The position numbers and the translations under genes were made by a program. A model generated the notes under the pieces. That model had not been told where the DNA came from. It ran no database searches and saw nothing but the letters and a program-made list of their open reading frames with translations. A stretch of DNA of 64,000 bases. It comes from Tetradesmus obliquus. Lineage: Eukaryota; Chlorophyta; Chlorophyceae; Sphaeropleales; Scenedesmaceae. The DNA is taken from positions 1,169,501 through 1,233,500 of the forward strand of contig CP126204.1 of the NCBI GenBank assembly GCA_030272155.1, written 5' to 3'. Of the stretch, positions 59,307-64,000 are shown in pieces. Each line of letters opens with the position of its first letter. The first letter of the stretch is position 1.

Positions 59307-62300
59307 GGTGTGAGGTGCTGCCTTCACAATATCAGGGTGACTGTCGCAGGTGGCTCATCAACACCACAAATGACGGCACAGCATGCCCCAGCTTAACTTG
59401 CTGCAGTGGTGGCTCACCTGCAGCTGCTGATATGGTGGCATTCTGCAGCAACCAGGGACAGATGTGCACTGAGAATACGCCGGGGGTGCTGGGATGTGCA
59501 GCAGCAACTTGCCCTGTGGGTAAGTCACAGCAGCAGCACGGTTGCAGCAGCAGCAGCGCATCACGGGTGGTGTGAGCATTAGCAATAGCAGCGGCAGCGA
59601 CAGCAGCAACGGCACCAGCAGTTGCAGCAGATTGGCCACTCTTTCCTGTTCAAGCAGAGCAGAGGCAGATCTAGTGTACTGCTCTCCCTGCATGTCTGTC
59701 TCTCAACAATAAACATTGTACATTTGTAGCATGTCACCCCATTTGCATAGCTGAAATTGAGGCGCGCAGCACACCTGATGCAAGCCAATGCCATGCTCAA
59801 AGCTTCGTGTGCAACTCTCACAGGCAAACCTTAAAACTCAGCGTATGTCACTTACGCACTGCTGCTATGTGCCGCCTACTGCAGGCCAAGTCATGAGTGC
59901 CAGCGGCACCTGTGTCCCCAACCCCCCATCACCACCTCCAGCACCCCCACCCCCACCCAACCCCCCACCGTCTCCCCCCGCGCCCCCACCCCCTTTCCCC
60001 CCGCCCCCATCACCCCCACCCCCATCACCACCCCCGCCAATCCCGCCGCCACCACCGCCGGCGCCGCCGCCTCCTTTCCCGCCAAAACCGCCGTATGCAT
60101 TCCCCGCGGCGGCAAATTTCCCGCCGCTGCCGCCGCTGCCACCGGATCCGCCGCCGCCACCTCAGCCGCCAGCGCCGCCGCCGAGGCTGCCGCCGCCACC
60201 GCCGCCACCAATGCCTGACATCATCATCGACCTCAGGTGATGATGCAGGCATTTCAGTGCATCATAAAGATCGGATGCATGCTTTATATGACCAGGCCAC
60301 GCTGGCGAATGGATGCATTGCACAACTGCATGGTATGCCGCCGCCGCGGCTGCCGCCGCCACCGCCGCCACCCATGCCCGACATCATCATCGACCTCAGG
60401 TGACAGTGCAGCTGTCTGGTTCCACATATAACATGAGCTGCATGTGTTGAGTGACCAAGTAACACAGCTGCATTGAAAAGTGGCACAACTGAATGCATTT
60501 AGCCCTGTGGTGCCTGACATCAACATAGACCTCACGCGCTGACGTCTTAATTGCAAACAAAACATCAGATGTCTATTATGTTAGCATGATCAAACCACAC
60601 AGCTGCATGAATAAGCACACACAGCTGCATGGTCAGCCGCTGCCGAGGCTGCACCGCCACCATCGCCAATGCCTGACACCATCATTGACCTCAGGTGACG
60701 CAGCAGCAAAGCAGATACGTGCAGCACTGTAGATTCTCTCCTACCCCATATGTGCACAGCAACATATGGCATAACTTCCTAAAGCCTTCCTTTAAAACAT
60801 GGCCCCTTGTGCAGGTTTTCACCGCCGCCTCCTGGGACACCCCCAGCACCCAGGCCACCCCCTGCTGCTGCAACTCCCCCACCCCCACTACAGCAGCAAC
60901 AGCCGCCGCCAGTGCCAGCAGTTGGCAGCAGCCCAGACCCTTTCGCAGGGCAGCAGCCGCCACCGCCACCACCGCTGTCTGCAGCACCGCCGCCTGTCCC
61001 TGCAGTGCTGCGCATGCCGCCGCCACCACCACCACCTGCAAGCACGGGCAACTACTTGGGTAAGCTGCGCTACGTTTAGCTTGTTGCGTCACAAGAAAAA
61101 GCAGGTTCATGGTGCACTACCACACTGTCCATGCAGAAGCTTTGAAAAGTCCTGCAATGTTACAAAGAATCGTAAGCAGCAGCTTACGCCTGTGCCTGCA
61201 GTGCTGCCTTACACCACCCTTCATCCCCGCGGACCTTCAGTTCCTGCTGCTTGCTTGCTTGCTTGCTTGCTGTGTTTCTGCTTGCTTGTTTGCATGCAGG
61301 TGCTCAAGTGCGGCTGACTATCACGCTCAGCGCTGCCTTTGCATCAGTGGTCGACCGCATCAGCCAATTCATGACAGATTTGGAAGCTGAGCTGGCAGCA
61401 GCAGCAGGCCTGCCACATGCAAACGTGCGCACGACATCAGTTGTCGCAGGTGCGCAATTTGACCGTGCTGGGCTAGAGTTTGACCGACGTCGATAACGAG
61501 TCACTGTGTTTAACATGGCAGACCTTGATGCTGAGCTGGCAGCAGCAGCAGGCCTTCAGCGAGCCAACGTGCGCACCACATCAGTAGTTGCAGGTGCGAT
61601 GTTTGACCACAGTTTGACCATAGGGTGGTCTGATGGAGGATTTATCATAGTTTGGTAGAAATTTGGTTCGTTGATTCATCTGCTTGTAAGGTCTGCATGG
61701 CATGCATGCATGTCGCTGAACTACTGCTTTGTTATGAGCGCCTTACTTGGTGGGCTGCAAGCACATGTGGTTTGCAGCTGTTGCTGCATAAACCTTCGGT
61801 AGACATAAACCTTCAGTAGACATTCAACCAGAGTCAAAGGGCTGGGTCAAGCTAGCACAGCGAGTTGATCGACCGTTGCATGGCCCTGTACTCTTATGCA
61901 CATGCGCACTGGTCAGGTAGAGGGCGTGGAGCCAAAGGGTGCCGACCCTGGCCACACACACCCTCTTCAGCCTTGACTTGCCCAGGAGCTGCAGAGCGGC
62001 CTGGGTAGCCACTCACTGACTCGCTCACTGTGCACCGGCTCATTTCCTGCAGGCAGCATCATCGCCCGCGCAGAGCTCTTCTTCCCAGCAGCTACGCACA
62101 CGTACGCAGAGGCAGCAGCATATGCGTTTGCAGCACAGCAGGCACCCGGCAGCCTGGTCAGCGCTGCCTTTCAGCAGATGTATGGACCTGTGGTGGCCAG
62201 CACAGCAGAGCTCACTGCCAGGCTGAAAGGTGAGCTGCAGCAGAAAAACACTTGTTTGCACATGCTTTGCTATCTATACGCATGTTGCCGGGAGGTTTTT

Positions 62301-64000
62301 ATGCAGCACCGGTGTCGGCTAGAGACGCCTAGTGCCATGAGATAATAATTATGATTCAGCAGCTGCTGCTCTGCTGGCAGCGCTGGATGCCTGTCCTGCA
62401 AGCACTGTGTGTGCACCTTGCATCAGTTGCTTGCTGCAACCATAGACGGGACCTACTGGTCCATGATCACCAGCTTCAGTGTTGTGAGTCGTCTCGCTGC
62501 ATTTCCATGCCCATCGCCTCATGCCTTTCAGTGCACTGGCTTCACCTCCAACATTCCCGCCTCCACCCAGCCAGAATCCAATCCGCAGCGGCAGGGCTTG
62601 ATCATTCATGTGTGCCCTGTGTTGCTCTGCTTTCATCTGCTCTGCTCACTATGGTGCTGCTGCAGACGGCAGCCAGGCTCCTCCGCCTCCACCCAGCAAT
62701 CAGCAGCAGCAGGGCCTGTCCCCTGCTGGCATCAGGGGCCTGGTTGCAGCCATCTTCATAACACTGGGCCTTGCAGGAGCAGCAGCAGCTTATCTGTGGC
62801 ATCGCCGCAGGCGCAGCAGAGGAGAGGGGTACCAGCAGTACCCAGCTGCTGGCGGTTACTTTGACCGGATGTTTGACCGCCTCAGCTGGTGGGGAGCAGG
62901 CGGCAGGTTCAGCTGGAATGATGCGCTGCCGTGGCAGTGGGGTGCTGCTGCACGGCAGCGAAGGTACCAGCAGCAGGTGAGACACAAGCGTGTCGCAAGG
63001 GGTTATTGTCAGGGGCCTGATTGCAGGCATCCTGATAGCGCTAGGGCTTGCAGGAACAGCAGCAGGCTACCTCTGGTACCGCAGTAGGCACAGCACGGGG
63101 GAGGATTACGAGCAGTATGCAGCAGGTGGTTACTTTGACCGGATGTTTGACCGCCTCAGCTGGTGGGGAGGTTCAGGCGGGAGGTTCAGCTGGAGTGATG
63201 CGCTGCCGTGGCAGTGGGGTGCTGCTGCCCGGCAGCGGAGGTACCAGCAGCAGGTGAGACACAAGCGTGTTGCAACGGCTGGTGTGTGGAAGCTGGGACA
63301 ATTTGGGTTTGCTCCAGCTATGCAAGTATGAAGGCGCAAACGAATGTAACACCAGCTGTACAGCTGTGCAGTAGTGCTGCGGTTGGGCAAGTACAGTAAG
63401 GTACAAGGAAGAAACGTTTACTGCAACTTTGCTTGTAGGAGGAGCTGCGGCGTCAAGCTGAGCTGTTGCACAGCGCTGGGATATTGCTACTCTGCTGCTG
63501 CACTTTTTGTGTAAACCTGCTGCTGCGTCGATGCTTTTCTGCTTGCAGGACGAGATGCGGGGCCAGGGTGAGCTGCTGCATGTGGTTCCTTCCTCAGTCA
63601 TGACGTAAAATATACCTCAATGCACTGTATTGCTCTTGCGCTTGCAGGAGGAGTTGCGGCGCCAGGATGAGCTGCTGCACAGCAAGCCGCTCAGCCGCAT
63701 GCCCCGCCTGGTGCAGGGCAGCCTGGCAGGGCTGAGGGAGTCCTCTGCAGGCATGAGGGGATCACTGGCTGGCTCAGCAGGCGGCGGCAGCAGCAGCGGC
63801 GGCGGCGGAAGCCCCAGCAAGCACCGGCCCAAGCAGTACAGCAGCAGGGTGGAATCTAGGGAAGGGCGGCAGCATGTAAGAGGAGGTGGTGGGGTAGATG
63901 CTGCTGCAGAGCAGGGTAGGCGGGGCAGCAGCAGGAGAGGTGCGGAAGGCAGCAGCAGGGAGCGGTGGCAGCTTCAACAGCAGCAGCAGTACTTGCAGGA
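59307..64000 (+). CDS. Proline-rich, cysteine-rich single-pass membrane glycoprotein (partial)
   Basis: Extracellular wall-type protein with a membrane anchor. Exons: 59307-59519, 59885-60236, 60815-61059, 61300-61449, 62053-62229, 62666-62976, 63648-64000 (runs off the window); the signal-peptide exon upstream is not identified. All modelled phases agree. Order: a Cys-rich module (CEVLPSQYQGDC, CCSGGSP); long Pro-rich tracts (PPSPPPAP, hydroxyproline-type); a globular part (VRLTITLSAAFASVVDRIS, AAAAGLPHANVRTTSVVAG) of a kind common in volvocine extracellular proteins; a TM helix (GLVAAIFITLGLAGAAAAYL) followed by a basic stop-transfer (HRRRRSR); and a Ser/Gly/Arg-rich cytoplasmic tail. Several introns contain exon copies, one of which can replace the TM exon. 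The function is unknown. Confidence 0.75.
60335..60694 (+). repeat. Three copies of the end of the Pro-rich exon
   Basis: 60335-60401 (PPPMPDIIIDL plus GTGACA donor), 60504-60536 (VPDINIDL, no donor) and 60640-60694 (SPMPDTIIDL plus GTGACG donor) repeat the end of exon 59885-60236. Two keep a usable donor. Confidence 0.9.
61515..61595 (+). repeat. Copy of the 3' part of exon 61300-61449
   Basis: The plus strand reads DLDAELAAAAGLQRANVRTT then SVVAG and a GTGCGA donor, versus DLEAELAAAAGLPHANVRTT in the intact exon. Confidence 0.92.
63027..63253 (+). CDS. Alternative copy of the transmembrane exon, phase-compatible
   Basis: A near-complete copy of exon 62666-62976: ILIALGLAGTAAGYLWYRSR, GGYFDRMFDRLSWWG and FSWSDALPWQWG, with the donor CAGCAG followed by GTGAGA. 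Using the acceptor TTGCAG before 63027, the exon is 227 nt (2 + 75 codons). It can therefore follow exon 62053-62229 (phase 1) and precede exon 63648 (phase 0), exactly like the primary exon. It cannot follow the primary exon without a frameshift, so the two would be mutually exclusive. Confidence 0.6.
63439..63585 (+). repeat. Two copies of the start of the last exon
   Basis: After CTTGTAG at 63438 the sequence reads EELRRQAELLHSA, and after TTGCAG near 63549 it reads DEMRGQGELLH. The intact exon at 63648 starts EELRRQDELLHSK. Both copies diverge after about 12 codons. Confidence 0.88.

Overview
The window looks like nuclear DNA of a green alga, most likely a chlorophyte of the Chlorophyceae. 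The grounds are intron-dense genes with GT-AG introns, long CAG/CTG trinucleotide tracts, poly-Q/A/S-rich proteins, TGTAA-type polyadenylation signals, a WAV2/BEM46-type hydrolase, a chloroplast-targeted small membrane protein, a MYND zinc-finger family, a proline-rich cell-wall-type membrane protein and typical algal retroelement debris. No rRNA, bacterial operon or CRISPR array is visible. The species cannot be named from the sequence alone.

Layout. 1-3943: a prolyl 4-hydroxylase on the minus strand (7 exons, modelled completely). 4390-4800: an inverted copy of the last exon of the hydrolase gene at 40.6 kb. 5080-8409: a frameshifted MYND-finger gene (minus). 8620-9260: a truncated IS630/Tc1-like transposase (minus). 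9426-13046: a beta-helix repeat and multi-TM membrane protein (minus). 13.9-17.2 kb: a decayed DNA-transposon coding region (plus). 17.5-18.9 kb: a non-coding tandem array. 21302-36432: a 24-exon ABCC-type ABC transporter (minus, modelled completely, 1607 aa). 37009-40755: an alpha/beta-hydrolase (plus, 7 exons, 301 aa), divergent from the transporter. 40.97-45.26 kb: a non-LTR retrotransposon 3' end split by a 2.95 kb insertion. 45682-52025: a JMJD4-like JmjC hydroxylase (minus, 9 exons, 632 aa). 52341-53291: a two-exon chloroplast protein (plus), divergent from JMJD4. 54457-56745: a second, damaged MYND-finger gene (minus). 59.3-64.0 kb: a proline-rich single-pass membrane protein (plus, runs off the window).

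The outstanding property is shared by all the intron-containing genes except the short chloroplast one. Their introns are filled with partial, diverged copies of the neighbouring exon. Each copy usually carries either the acceptor plus the 5' part of the exon, or the 3' part plus the donor. More than 50 such fragments can be recognised by eye, about 30 of them in the ABC transporter alone. Many introns end in (CTG)n directly before the acceptor AG, so trinucleotide repeats stand in for the polypyrimidine tract, and several duplicated units carry this (CTG)n-acceptor with them. Most copies are broken, but at least one (63027-63253) has matching splice sites and phase and would make a mutually exclusive exon. 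The genes do not form an obvious pathway. Three encode membrane or secreted proteins and two are Fe(II)/2-oxoglutarate oxygenases.
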